Below are positions 9,761 through 20,574 of a stretch of DNA of 64,000 bases, piece by piece. Made by a program: the position numbers and the translations under genes. Location of the stretch: contig NC_086386.1 of assembly GCF_036588685.1 (NCBI RefSeq), forward strand, positions 546,710-610,709, written 5' to 3'. The notes below the pieces were generated by a model. It was not told where the DNA came from. It saw only the letters and a list, made by a program, of their open reading frames with translations, and searched no databases. This stretch comes from Mytilus trossulus. Lineage: Eukaryota > Mollusca > Bivalvia > Mytilida > Mytilidae. Within the stretch, counting starts at the first letter, position 1; each line of letters begins with the position of its first letter.

Positions 9761-11280
9761 ATATAAAAAAATTGTGTATGTTTGCTTACATTTAACTGAA
9801 ATAGTTTTTCTTGAAACTATTTTCATGTATCGAAATATTCTATTTAGTATTTCATTTTCTTATAATCTATCAAATTTGCGAAGTTTAGACTGTTAAAGAT
9901 TGAGGTAATTTTAATTGCAATTTCAGACACAAACTTTAGTTTCTTCTTCATAGTAGTAATAAACATTATCCAATAATATTTTTAGCATATAGTATTTCAT
10001 AAAACTAATCAGTGATAAAAATTTCGGAACCAAAATATAAAAAAAACCTTAAGAAATCAATGGAAAAAGAATGGAATAAAAAACTTCAATTTCAACACGG
10101 AACTTAATCACTTGCCTTCCGTCACATTTTGTGTATTAGTCCGTTGCAATTTGCTCCATTAAGTCCGAAGAAAAGTCAAAAGTTGTTAAATTTTATGCAG
10201 TGCTTAATATGCAAAGAAAAGAAAAATGGACTGAAATTTTGAGTCAATTTACCAGACAGTAAAGAAAAGTCGATTTTTGTATCTGCATTAAATTAAAGAT
10301 TAGATGAGGTGAACATCAAGATGTTTCATGCGAAAGCAGTTAATTTACAGAAGTTCGTTCAGGCTGTTTATCATTGTTCATGCTACAAAAGTTACACAAG
10401 TAAACATATTTGTTCCCCCTTTTAGAGCGAGGAAGCTTCTTATCTGATATTTAATGACGACATACAATTATCGGACTGTTGTCCCTCAGTTTCGGGTATG
10501 TGTACGCGTTCTAGAATGCAGTCGTTCAGCTGGAGCATTTGTATATTTTGTTTCAACAAAACATTATAGAAAGATCAAAAACTACTCAAGTTTGAATCAG
10601 ATGAGCGTATTAAGAATGTTTTAACCGTGTCAGATTAAGTTAAAGTTGAAATAGTTTCCCGTCCATCTTTTAAACTTCAAGCACTCTGTCATTTTGGTTG
10701 CATTACAAATTATTTGGTAAAAACGAAAAAAAAGCAGATATCTCAGATCACGACACTGCTTTTACTAATTTTATTTTGGCTTTTGACAACGATGTAATGG
10801 TCATTCCTCGTGACACCGTTACTAGATAAATATACTACTTAGAAATGGATCTTTTCTTCCAGCTGATTCTAATTTAAAATAGTCTACTTGTAAAATTAAT
10901 GCAGTCTAAACTTATTGATTTCTATAGCAATTCAGTTGTCAAACAACTTCAACAAGTTCAAGGCAAACATAACAATATTTGGTAGCAAAATAACTATTTG
11001 AGATGCCATATCAGCTGCTAGTTAATTGAAAACTGAACTCAAAATTTTAATGTCAAATGTAATAGACACAAATAACGGACAGATATGTCATTCCGCTGCA
11101 AGTATACGGGCGTTTTACAATAAAAGCGTAACTTTCAGACCTAAAAAAAAGGTGGAAAATCAACTTGTCTAAAATTTAATTTCAAGAGTTATTTTGAATA
11201 CCTCTATTATAGACATGTTTGTAAACAAAAATTGCAATCTTAAATATTCTTTAAAATGATATAATTTTCATAATTTGAGT
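9761..11280. other. No gene or recognised repeat
   Basis: This is AT-rich sequence with stop codons in all frames at normal density. I see no coding signature, tandem repeat or RNA gene in it. Confidence 0.5.
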
Positions 11281-11283
11281 ACT

Positions 11284-11315
11284 GTTTCGTAGGGGACTTG
11301 TGTCCCCTACGAAAC
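11284..11315. repeat. Perfect 14-bp inverted repeat with 4-base loop
   Basis: GTTTCGTAGGGGAC (11284-11297), loop TTGT, then GTCCCCTACGAAAC (11302-11315). The arm is the same motif that recurs through 12092. Confidence 0.95.
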
Positions 11316-12092
11316 TTCTTCTTTACACACATATTTATTTGCAATTTTAAAAATGTTTCCTATAGACATTCCAGTTTGTTTACTTTAAAAACTAGAAAAA
11401 TCTCATCTTTTTTTCTGAAATGGAACACCATTTTTATCGATAAAGAGTAGACAGTACTTCACATATGAAGGTTCATCTCATGTTACGTAGTGGACATTTT
11501 GATGCGTTTTGTAGTAGACAAAACCGTTTCGTAGTGTACAAAAAGTTTCGTAGTTGACATCAACCCTATTATATGTTAATAAAAACATAATAAAAATTAC
11601 TTGAAACTAACCCTTGTTATTTGTTTTGCACGAATATAATTGAAAAAAGATTAAAAAAAAAGACTGCATGGTAGTGGTAGTGTCCACTACGAAACGTTTT
11701 TCTCCCATACTTGTTTCGTAGGGGATCGTTTCGTAGGGGACGTATTCGCATGTTTTATTTTTTCCCCACAATCCCTATATTGCAATAGTATAAAGATTGA
11801 CTGTATTCATCAAAGCATGTATTAAGCTGTACACTGATATTTTTTTTCATAATTTTAAAACCAGATACTGAAGGAAATTTGACCCGTTTCGTAGTGGACA
11901 CTTACAAAAATACGGTATCACTCTGGTGCATTTAATGTGCTCAATTTTTCTTACCAACAATTTTATTGCCGTTATAAAAGCATCACTTCTTTTGTAAGAC
12001 CCTAATGTTTATATCTCTTGCAAACAAAAATTACACTGATTTTACAAAACTGTTTATTAGCAAATTGTAATGACTTCGTTTCGTAGTGGACA
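11284..12092. repeat. Cluster of GTTTCGTAG(G/T)GGAC motifs
   Basis: Besides the hairpin arms, the motif or a close variant starts near 11482, 11506, 11526, 11545, 11681 (reverse strand), 11713, 11728, 11886 and 12078. Two sub-forms occur: GTAGGGGAC and GTAGTGGACA. Spacing is irregular and the intervening DNA is AT-rich and unrelated, so this is not a simple tandem repeat. No ORF spans it. Confidence 0.9.
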
Positions 12093-13424
12093 TTTTGTTA
12101 GGGACACACCTTCTGAAATTAAAAATCCCATGTTAAAAGCTGTTTATTAAAATATGTCGGCTCTAAACATACTTTTGAATTATTAAAGAACTTATATTAA
12201 GTAAAAATAATATTTATTTCTACACTTTTTTATGATATTTTTGACGGAGTATGAATGTTGAACAGGCGGTCTAGGGACATGCCATTTTGGTTGTTTTGGA
12301 CCATTTAGGAATCAATATCTTATCAATCTCAACTGTTTCTTTGCTTTAAAATGTTAAATCTAATTCAATGTACTGACTGCACAAAAAATTACTTGCAAAG
12401 ATCAAACACATTTTTTTTTAAAGTGGCTAGGACAAGAAAGTACGTTTTTATTGAAAAACGCCGCTACAATAGAAAAGACATATCTACAAACTCTACAGAA
12501 GTATACCTAACTTCGGAAGAATTGTCTCTTTCTTCTTTAATTCAGTCAATGCCTTCGTCTTTATTGCAATTCATTTTATGGTAACTCGATGAAACTGCAT
12601 AGCCAAGACTATTCTCAGGAAATGGCATCACATAAATTGCGTAATTGCGTCAACCGTTTGTGAGGCCATTTTTTTTAACTCCTTTTCATTTAGGATTGGC
12701 TTTACAAATGTACCATGAGTTTGGTTCGAAACACCTTGTTGAAATATTGAATGCCAATGGATGTTATGCCTCTTAAAGAAGAGTGCGACGCTATCTAATG
12801 TGTTGCCAACCATGAAATTTAGCGTAATCAAGATAGTGTGTACGTCTCATGCATAATGTTTCCTCATCATCTTTGCAGACAAGCATTTGGATGTCATCTT
12901 AACCCCATTTTAGATCTCTGTTAAATCTTGGATGAATTGAAAGGAATGGTTTGAAGCTGGTATTTCTTTGGGAACAAATGTCTTCGGACTTCCTACAATA
13001 CCTTGTCTGTACTTGTAAAGAAAAACTCAAAATAACGTGTTTGCTTTGAGCAGAACCTTTCATGTGCATAACTGTGGCCATGAGTAAAATGTATAGAAAT
13101 ATTAAAAACATGTCTTGTGACGGTTGGTGAAAATGAAGATGATGAAGATAACGGTTGATTAGGTATATAGCTTGTTGAACTGATATACACGGTCCCAGCC
13201 CCCGGGTTTGGAAAGTGATGGCGTGCCCTTAAAAAAGTCACCCCCCCACACACATTCTGTTTGTGTCTGTTTCAAGTCACGAGACGGTAATGCAGTGTTT
13301 GTCGTATGTTTCTATATACTATATTTTTTTATTTCTTATTCATTTTGTACATTAATCAGGTCGAGAGATTTTTCGTTTGTTTTACAATATTAATTTCGTG
13401 AATTGAAGACTATGCAGTATAAAT
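12093..13424. other. No supported gene
   Basis: Several minus-strand frames of 60-86 codons occur (for example 12628-12831), but I recognise no domain, and no convincing exon boundaries were found. Confidence 0.4.
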
Positions 13425-13525
13425 TTTACTCATTGTTGAAGCCCGTACGGGACGTATTGGTAATTTATGTCTCATCTGGAGGGTTGCCTCATTTGCAATC
13501 ATATCACATTTTCTTTTTTTATATA
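13425..13525 (-). repeat. Dispersed mussel-type repeat, fourth copy
   Basis: CATTGTTGAAGCCCGTACGG and CATCTGGAGGGTTGCCTCAT occur, a diverged member of the family at 6078 in the opposite orientation. Confidence 0.55.
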
Positions 13526-14084
13526 GAATACTTTTGAAGTTTGTGGTACGTTGCAAGGACAAAAAGGGGGGATATAGGTAAGAAAACTTATAATGTAATA
13601 GATATTAACCAGAGTAAAATACGCAACAACAGATAATACTATATGGAAGCAGTAATAATTGTGAAAAAAAACCAAAAGCAACGAATAGTCTACAATAAAA
13701 CCTGAAGTATTCGCAATTCAATTTGAGGTCATATTTGACTGTAGTGTTCTATTGCTTTGATTTGATACCTCACCCAACATGATAGTTGAAAAAATAATTT
13801 TAAAGTATTGTCCTGCATGACACTGGATTTTTACCTGAAATTGAATTTTTTCAAAAGGTTAAGGTGCTCTAAACATTTTATAGGTTAAAAACTTAATTTT
13901 TGAAGTTTTGTTTATAAAACGTCGTTTTAGGTTTTTTTTTTGATAAAATAAATCTTAATGATTAAGGTTTATGTATAATAACAAACATTAATAAAGTCAA
14001 AACAGTATCGTTTGTATTTATGTAGAGTTTAGAAATAGAAAAAAATGTCAAAATTGAAACCCTCCCAAATTTTCAAAGATTTTC

Positions 14085-14260
14085 ACATATGACCTTTGAC
14101 CTCAATTTAAAAAAATTGTGACCATACTAAGTCCTGACGACAGGCATATTATTATAGTACACGATTTCCTCTTTCCAATGATATATTATATAGGTGTGTG
14201 TTCGGTGGGGAGATTAAATTTAAAAAAATCTCCTTATGTCACCGCACTATATATATTTGG
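14085..14260 (+). repeat. Repeat pair member 2 (GTCACCGCACTA family)
   Basis: Diverged inverted copy of 9545-9760. It has CCTGACGACAGGC, GTGGGGAGATTAAAT and GTCACCGCACTATAT. Confidence 0.55.
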
Positions 14261-14581
14261 AGACAATAATATATGAAAGAGATTATTTATAAATCTAGTG
14301 AAATTTGAGTCAACATATTGATAATTCATGCTAAAACATGCATGTATTGTCCCCACTTTACTCTGGTACATCGTGTCGCATTTGAGAACATCACAGTGGA
14401 TTTTAACGAGGACACTTTATAGATAGTTAGTTCACTAAAACAGAATAACAGCGACCCAACGTGCCTACGTAGACAACCAGATAGTTCATTATTTTAGAAA
14501 TTTATTGTGTACCATTTTGAAACAACATGAAATTAAGACGGGTTAGAAATGAGGAATCGGCGCCGAATGAAGGACAAATAC

Positions 14582-14765
14582 CTGAAATATTATATATGTA
14601 TTTCTCGCTGAAATACTTGTATCCCTTTGATATTTCTTTGTCTCCCCGACTCCTACGTCCTGCTTTAACAATAGACTCAACAAAACTAAAATTGATGGCC
14701 GGTAAACAAGTCAAATCCTTCGTAGATGTATGCTCTGTTAGTTTTTCGTTGTCATTTGCCGCCAT
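14582..14765 (-). pseudogene. Possible first exon of the SWIM/YqaJ-type gene
   Basis: Starting at an ATG at 14765, the minus frame gives about 61 residues, including L-P-A-I-N-F, S-R-G-D-K-E-I-S-K-G-Y-K-Y-F and Y-I-Y-N-I-S. These resemble the N-terminal part of molluscan SWIM/YqaJ proteins as I recall them. It ends in a strong donor, CAG|GTATTT (GT at 14581-14580), leaving phase 1. That phase matches the SWIM exon acceptor 8.6 kb downstream. An intervening exon is likely but was not found. In-frame codons extend upstream of the ATG, so the start is uncertain. Confidence 0.45.
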
Positions 14766-15076
14766 ATGTTGTTGTTGTTCTGTATCTTCCTCCACTGTAG
14801 TGATGGGTATGGTTACCCAGCACTTCATAAAATATCTATATATGCACTGTCCCACTTTTACTACAATACTAAATTAAAGTCTATGTACACATTAAGAGCG
14901 GGGTGGTCCCTACTATGTTCCAATCACTCAATCGTGATAGTATGATAAATGTCAAATGAAATCTTGCACACTATTTAGCTGGTTACTTGTAATGATATTC
15001 TAGAGCTTTACTTCGTGCTATATGTAGGGCATAGCAAAGTCCTCGACTAACATTCAAGTCTGTTGTAATATTGAGG

Positions 15077-15349
15077 TTACACAAACGGGCTAGACGAGCA
15101 GTCAAGTGTTACTTGCGTAAGCAGTAGTGGATCAGATGTTATCTGTTGATGTAGATCTGGTAACATTTCCCGCATAACAATTTTCAGAAATTCCATAAAT
15201 GGTTGTCTGATTGTGGCAAGATGTTGACATAGGACCAGAAAGTGAGTTCTGTCCTCTGGTCCTTGTTTACACAGTGGACAGGATGGGTCTACCTCGAATT
15301 CGTTAAAACGATGTCTGTTTGCTTGTAATGTGTATACTCCAAGTAGCAT
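15077..15349 (-). pseudogene. LINE ORF2 C-terminal zinc-knuckle fragment
   Basis: The frame contains C-P-L-C-K-Q-G-P-E-D-R-T-H-F-L-V-L-C, a CCHC knuckle like the one at 510-530, preceded by L-Q-A-N-R-H-R-F-N. This is the tail of a LINE RT protein from a family different from the 1-4960 element. Nothing of the RT core is seen upstream, so this is a truncated, dead fragment. Confidence 0.8.
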
Positions 15350-15639
15350 TCTACATATTGTTTATTTTAGTGACCGAATATAGCCTCGTTCTGAACATGT
15401 TATGAATATTTATGAGCATCTCATTTAGAAAGGAGTATACCGCCCACTTTGGCAGTGGTTACAGGCGTACTATTAATATTTCAAATGATTAAAGGAAGTT
15501 TTAAATACACGGCTACTTCAGAGAATTTATCATATTTTTTTCGAAGCTAAATCTGCTATCCTACTACTTTAAAATGCGAGGCGAATCACAAATTAAATAC
15601 GTTTGAGAGTGACTTGGAAAACGAAATATGGCCATAATT

Positions 15640-15900
15640 GGTTTCCTCCGCGCGGCATAGTGGTTCTCCGTTTTGCTGTGCGTGATGGACAAGTACGGAG
15701 CCACGGCCGTTTATAATGGAAACTCAGTAATAAATCTACCTTTTTGGAACCCTTGCAACAAACGTTGAAGGGTCCATAGGTAGCTCGTTGCAAGAATACG
15801 TTTTTATCTCTATCCAATACACTCTCATTTACCCGTGTACGTGGATGTTTACAGGATCGTTGTACGGGATGACATCTGTTGCAGGATCTACCTATTAGAT
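15640..15900 (+). repeat. Degenerate SINE-like repeat
   Basis: GGAACCCTTGCAACAA, GAAGGGTCCATAGGTAGC and CGTTGCAAG match, in order, the 3' part of the repeats at 26818-27010 and 29760-30070. Its 121-codon reverse frame is incidental. Confidence 0.5.
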
Positions 15901-15969
15901 TTACATCTAAGCGTAATAAAATCGGGTTCAATTCGCCACTATCTACTTTTAAATACATGTACCTAGTAA

Positions 15970-16541
15970 GGACAGTTGTTGTCCATTCGGTTAATGTGTA
16001 ATATTATTTAATTTTGCCATTAATTAAAAAAGAACTTTCCGTTTTGAATTTTCCTCAGAGTTCAGCATTTTTGTGATTTTACTTTTAAAATTTCTCGTCC
16101 AGAATGTACATAAAAGACATTTCACTTGTTCATTTTGTCGTTTGTAAGCACAAATTCAATATTTGTTCGATAATGCAAAAGTTTGATGAACTAGCTTCAA
16201 TAATTGTATATTATACAAGATTAATGTAAACAAAATGCTCTATTTTGATTGGTAGGAGAATTCTGATTGAAGTATAGACTAGAACACGTGGCAGGGAGCA
16301 CAGAACTTGAGACAATTGTGAATCTGCCGTGATGATTATTATTGCATGACCAGAACCTTTTACTGATCAGAAAACTAAATCTTGCTTAGATTTACATGGA
16401 TTTACATGTCTGTTGTGATAATAATTATATACAGACATTATGGGAAGGCGTCGACAAGAACATGTGTAATACATGACCCTTCCAATTAGTATTATATTCC
16501 AAAATGTGTCGCTCCATACTATAACACGTGTTCAATCCTAC
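15970..16541. other. No gene recognised; flank of the LTR element
   Basis: AT-rich sequence ending at the target-site duplication of the LTR retrotransposon. Confidence 0.5.
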
Positions 16542-16545
16542 ATAC

Positions 16546-16792
16546 TGTTGTGCAGATATGGTACAAATAAGTAAAGTGTATGTGTGATAAACAGAATACC
16601 TTTAATATCTGTTGATCTCTGTAATCTGGTGAATATATAAGTCAGCAGACAGCAATAATACAATAATACATGTGTTCAATATAGTAAACGGAAGTCGAAG
16701 GGAATCCTCGTGACGTCAGTCGTCCAGAGGTATTGCTTGGCATACTGTAATATATGGACTGGTTCTTCTATGTATACATAAGCGGCACCACA
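16546..16792 (-). repeat. 3' LTR (247 bp)
   Basis: Partner of 26374-26620. The ATAC target copy lies at 16542-16545. The polypurine tract abuts it at 16793. Confidence 0.95.
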
Positions 16793-16804
16793 TCCGTCCC
16801 CTTC
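16793..16804 (-). other. Polypurine tract
   Basis: The minus strand reads GAAGGGGACGGA immediately before the 3' LTR. It is purine-only but for one C. This is the expected plus-strand priming site for reverse transcription. Confidence 0.8.
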
Positions 16805-17095
16805 GTGTAGAATCAGTCACATATTTAAACTAAAAAAATAAACTTAAAAACAAGATAAAATACAGCAAATAATGTAACGCTAGTTCATAACTCTCTGATG
16901 TTGCGGGTAATAGTTAGAGATGCTAATTAAAACACTCTGTATAAAATATTCAATTTCTGTATAAAATCTTTAGTTGAAGAAACACAAAGTCATCCATGTA
17001 TCAAAAGAAACGCATACTATACATATATCGGAACCTTCCTGGTACTGATAAAACTATTTACAGAATCCATCAAAAACTCTATTATTGAAAGATTG

Positions 17096-18440
17096 CTAAC
17101 GAGGCCTAGGGCCCCAGTTAGCTGGCTCTTGTCTCAACTTTGGGATACTGTAGAATCGGAGGGCATTATCATTAGCCATCCAGTTTAGAATGTTCAACGG
17201 AATGTTTCTGCGCTGACTCACTGCCAAAGCAACATCTATTAAATTCCAGGGATGGTTCACCTCACAACATGACCTTGGCGAAAGAAACGGGGCATCAGAC
17301 TCAAGGATTAACTGATGTGGTAAGATCCTTGAGATCGCATCACTGTTGGCGTTCGTGTCCTTTAAAAACTTTCCCGTGATTCCAAACACACAATTTGGAA
17401 GGCTTTGCCATTCCCTCAATTCCTCTATACTACCATCAAAGCAATGGCGATGGTAGTGCAATTCAGCAAACCCATTACGAATGATGGCCAATACACGGGC
17501 TGCAGCATCACCAAAACCTCTATCACGACAGTGCAAGATGACAGGCAACTGTCGGCGCTGTGCTATCTGCAGCATCTCCAACAAGGCCTTTTCCTGGCAG
17601 TCCCGCATTCGCTGCTGACATTGCTGTGGAGTGTGACATCGCTTGCATCCGCACCTGGTTGTGAAGTCAAGGCCTATTTCGCCGACTGCTACGCACTTGT
17701 AGTTTCCCAACAGGTGGTCCAAGTCCTCAAGTTGCTTGTGACTGACTCCTCTGGCAGCAATATGGGGATGTATTCCGAATGATACATACACCGACTTTGC
17801 AGCTCCAACTTGTACTGACCAGCTGTCCCAATGTTCTGGGAAGACATAATTGGCAACTCCGTAGTAAAAGGTGTTGTTGTGCTCAGCCGGAGAGATACGT
17901 GAGCTCATATGCAAAAATGTGTTGAAATGTAGTCTCTTGAGGATGAGATCTAAATGGAAATGACTGTCTACAAACACAAATGGCTCTAGAAGTACTGGTA
18001 CCGTGTCCACAATCCATGCACCCTCGTAAGTTACGAATTTGTCACAGGACAAAAGAGACTGTTGTTGAGCAGGTCCCACTCTGCGTAATAGGCTAGTCAT
18101 AATCTCCCAGTTGGTCAGACTAATGACATGGTTGGGAGGGTTAGCACTGATGTGCGACAGGCGGTCAGGACTATAGTTCTGTGCATAGAACACCAGAAGT
18201 TGTTGTTCTTGGTCACTAAAACCACTGGTGACGGTTTCATGTAATTGCCGGTCAAGTACATACTGTAACAAGCCTTCAAGATCTGTTAAGCCAAACCACG
18301 ATTTAACAAGGTGAAGAGAGCCACTCACCAACTGGCACCACAAATGAAGGTGTTCTTCATCAAAGAAACAACCAATTCTATGTTCCTCTGTGTGTCTCCT
18401 GGCTAGAGAAGATGCCCGGATTTCCTGCTCACAGCAATCC
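17096..18440 (-). pseudogene. Accessory ORF, C-terminal part: TatD-family (TATDN2-like) nuclease
   Basis: The frame shows the full TatD metal-dependent hydrolase pattern. In the 476-codon open frame (18526-17096) it has V-D-S-H-F-H-L-D (H189, H191), G-I-H-P-H (251-255), V-G-E-I-G-L-D (E283), V-I-L-H-C-R-D (H332), H-R-H-C-F-D-G-S (H361) and E-S-D-A-P-F-L (D411). All expected metal ligands are kept. H-R-H-C-F and the Cys-rich insertion after E283 point to TATDN2 more than TATDN1/3. TatD proteins are 3' exonucleases or nucleases on DNA, and human TATDN2 is reported to act on R-loops. Residues about 30-170 before the domain are unassigned. Its fusion to a zinc finger between pol and the 3' LTR is unusual. 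Confidence 0.9.
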
Positions 18441-18872
18441 CAAACAGGCAGTAGCACCCGACCAAAACCATGGAAGGTGTCTTTTGAGGACATGACGGCG
18501 TGTCTTTTCCCTGGACACCATCCCACATATTGGACACTGCCGTAATCTGTTTTTCGAAACTGCTACCGCGCCGCTTCTCTCTTCATCGATCTCACTATGG
18601 TATATACCAATACTAGTATCTTCAACCACTCTGCTGTGTGTCTCAACAGGGCCAAGGGCCCCAGAAGCTACACCAGCAGCCTGGTAATCTGGACCTACTT
18701 CTTCAGCTGGACCTTCTCCTTCATCTGGACATACGTCTTCATCTGGACCTACTTCATCTATAACCATTAGATCTGCCACGTCAAGATCGGTACAATCAGA
18801 TTTACTTTCCTGCCACTCGCTGTGTGGACTCAGTGACAACACATCTTGGTCTGAACGAGACCCCTCTTCCAT
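18429..18872 (-). pseudogene. Accessory ORF, N-terminal part: acidic region and C2H2 zinc finger
   Basis: It starts at an ATG at 18872. An acidic low-complexity stretch (repeated GPDED/GPAEE-like) leads to R-Q-C-P-I-C-G-M-V then H-x4-H, a C2H2-type finger. The frame ends at a TGA at 18429. A TTT at 18444-18442 has one T more than needed: without it the finger runs directly into the TatD frame. The whole protein would be about 591 residues. The ATG lies one base after a 3' splice acceptor. Confidence 0.75.
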
Positions 18873-18896
18873 CCTAGAACGAGAGGAAATCAAAAC
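18873..18896 (-). promoter_or_regulatory. 3' splice acceptor before the zinc finger-TatD ORF
   Basis: The minus strand reads TTTTGATTTCCTCTCGTTCTAG|G then ATG. That is a pyrimidine-rich tract ending in AG at 18875-18874, with the start codon one base later. It would let a spliced subgenomic RNA express this ORF, as for env in retroviruses. A donor in the 5' leader is not certain; TTAC|GTAAGC near 26258 is one candidate. Confidence 0.6.
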
Positions 18897-19010
18897 ATAA
18901 CATGATTAAAAACACAATAGCGAAAATGATGCACATTTATTACTAAGTACGAACATGCTAAAGTAAATATATACATTATATACATATGAAATTATCCCAC
19001 ACAATATCTA

Positions 19011-20117
19011 TTACGTTTGGTATCGTAGTGGGCATCTGATTGGCCTACCATACCTTGAGGTGTGATCAGAAGACAGAGAGGCCGAGGGCCTCTTCTCGTC
19101 ATCTGTGCTGCTATCTTTGACATTTACAGAGTCCCCATTGAAACTGTTATCCGATTTTGAAATTTCCCCCAAGTCTAAATTTGGAGGTTCATCAATGCTA
19201 TTACTAGTAGCATCTAAAGCTGCAACTGTATCGAACTGGGGCCCCTGTTCCAGTTCTTGTGTCAATGGAGTATGGGTATAGGACGGGTCACCTAATGACT
19301 GGGGTAAAACAACTCTATCAAAAGTGGGCTGATTTGCATCAAACATGCCCTGAACATTAAAGTCAACACCATAGGGTATTGTATCATCAAGATCATCCCA
19401 GCTCTCATCCATTTCACTTTCAGCTTGAAATAACGCATGCCTAAGTCTTTTGATCCAGGTCGGGATATCCCTGTCGTTGCAAAGTTTCAATTTGTCATGG
19501 TGCACTACTGAATCTCCTTTTCTTCCTCGGATAGTGTACAATGGGGGTCTACTAGCCACGACAAGAAAAGGTCCACACCATGGTGATTTGAGCTTCTTGC
19601 TCTGTCCTACTTTTGTAGTTGAGTCCGCCTTATACACCAAATCGCCTGGTTGATATTTATGTTCAACAACTCTGAGGTCATAATCCCGCTTTTGTCTTAG
19701 TTGCGAGGTTTGCAGACTGTGCCTTGCAAATTCGTGAATCTTTTGCATCCTTCCGACTAAATGTTGTACCCAAACGTTGGGGGTCATTCTGTTCTGACCG
19801 TACTGTGGCATGCCAAGGAGAAGATGAACAGGTTGGATAGTCTCTCTACCCAACATCATTTGATTCGGCGTAAATCCAGTTTGCCTATTCACCATTGAGT
19901 GCATTGCCATAGACAAGAAAGGCAAGTCTCTGTCCCAGTTACGACAATTTTTCTCAATAAAACATCTTATCATTCCCAATACAATGGTATTGTACCTCTC
20001 TACCTGGCCATTTGATGAGGGATGATACGGGGTTGTCCTGGTTTTGGCAATTTCCAAGGCATCACATAGTGTTTTGAATAAGTCACTGTCGAAGTTTCGT
20101 CCTTGGTCAGTGTGGAT
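19011..20117 (-). pseudogene. Integrase catalytic core remainder and C-terminal domain
   Basis: The frame is open from after a TGA at 20120-20118, which sits where the family usually has a sense codon before I-H-T-D-Q-G (second core aspartate). The third core residue is E in P-S-S-N-G-Q-V-E-R-Y-N. The C-terminus has the GPY/F-like box W-C-G-P-F-L-V-V and Y-Q-P-G-D-L-V, then an acidic tail ending G-R-P-I-R-C-P-L-R-Y. No chromodomain was recognised. D-D-E residues are all present but spread over two broken frames. Confidence 0.85.
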
Positions 20118-20574
20118 TCAAGGGACACCCAAATGTCACCACAAAATGCACAATAAATTTCTCAGCAATCATCTTTGCAGTCTGTTCAGGTAATGCAGCC
20201 ATCTCTACCCATTTTGTGAACTGATCCACCATCATCAAGACACAATTATTGCCGCTATTACTTGTATTAAAAGGTCCAAGAATATCGAGATGTACTCTCT
20301 CCATCGGATACCCAGCATGGAACTGCCCAAGTGGTGCTCTAGGTTGCACATGCGCCTTTTTATTTTGACTACAGGTGGCGCAGGTACTAACATAATCGTC
20401 ACAATCTTTGCGCATGTTATACCACAGAAAAGCCTGCTTTAACTTATCGAGCGTCTTTTTCTGACCCAAGTGTCCTGATGTTTTGGTGTCATGACAATTT
20501 TTAAGCACCTCTCCTTTTAACTCTGATGGAACAACTAAACAAAGACCTTGGCGTGCTGGACAACCTATGAATTT
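20107..20574 (-). pseudogene. Integrase N-terminal zinc domain and start of core (out of frame)
   Basis: An H-x6-H ... C-x2-C zinc motif is present (H6, H13, C43, C46 counting from the codon at 20508). The first core aspartate follows in V-H-L-D-I-L-G-P-F (residue 75). The frame runs into a TGA at 20107, after a GGG at 20130-20128 that looks one base too long. The integrase joins viral DNA ends to the host; this copy cannot do so as written. Confidence 0.85.

Noticed and set aside
12628-12831. 67-codon minus-strand frame as a possible exon
   Set aside because: No recognised motif, no good splice sites, and its length is expected by chance.
15593-15958. 121-codon minus-strand frame, Cys/Arg-rich
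   Set aside because: It lies over a degenerate SINE-like repeat on the other strand; composition is a repeat artefact.
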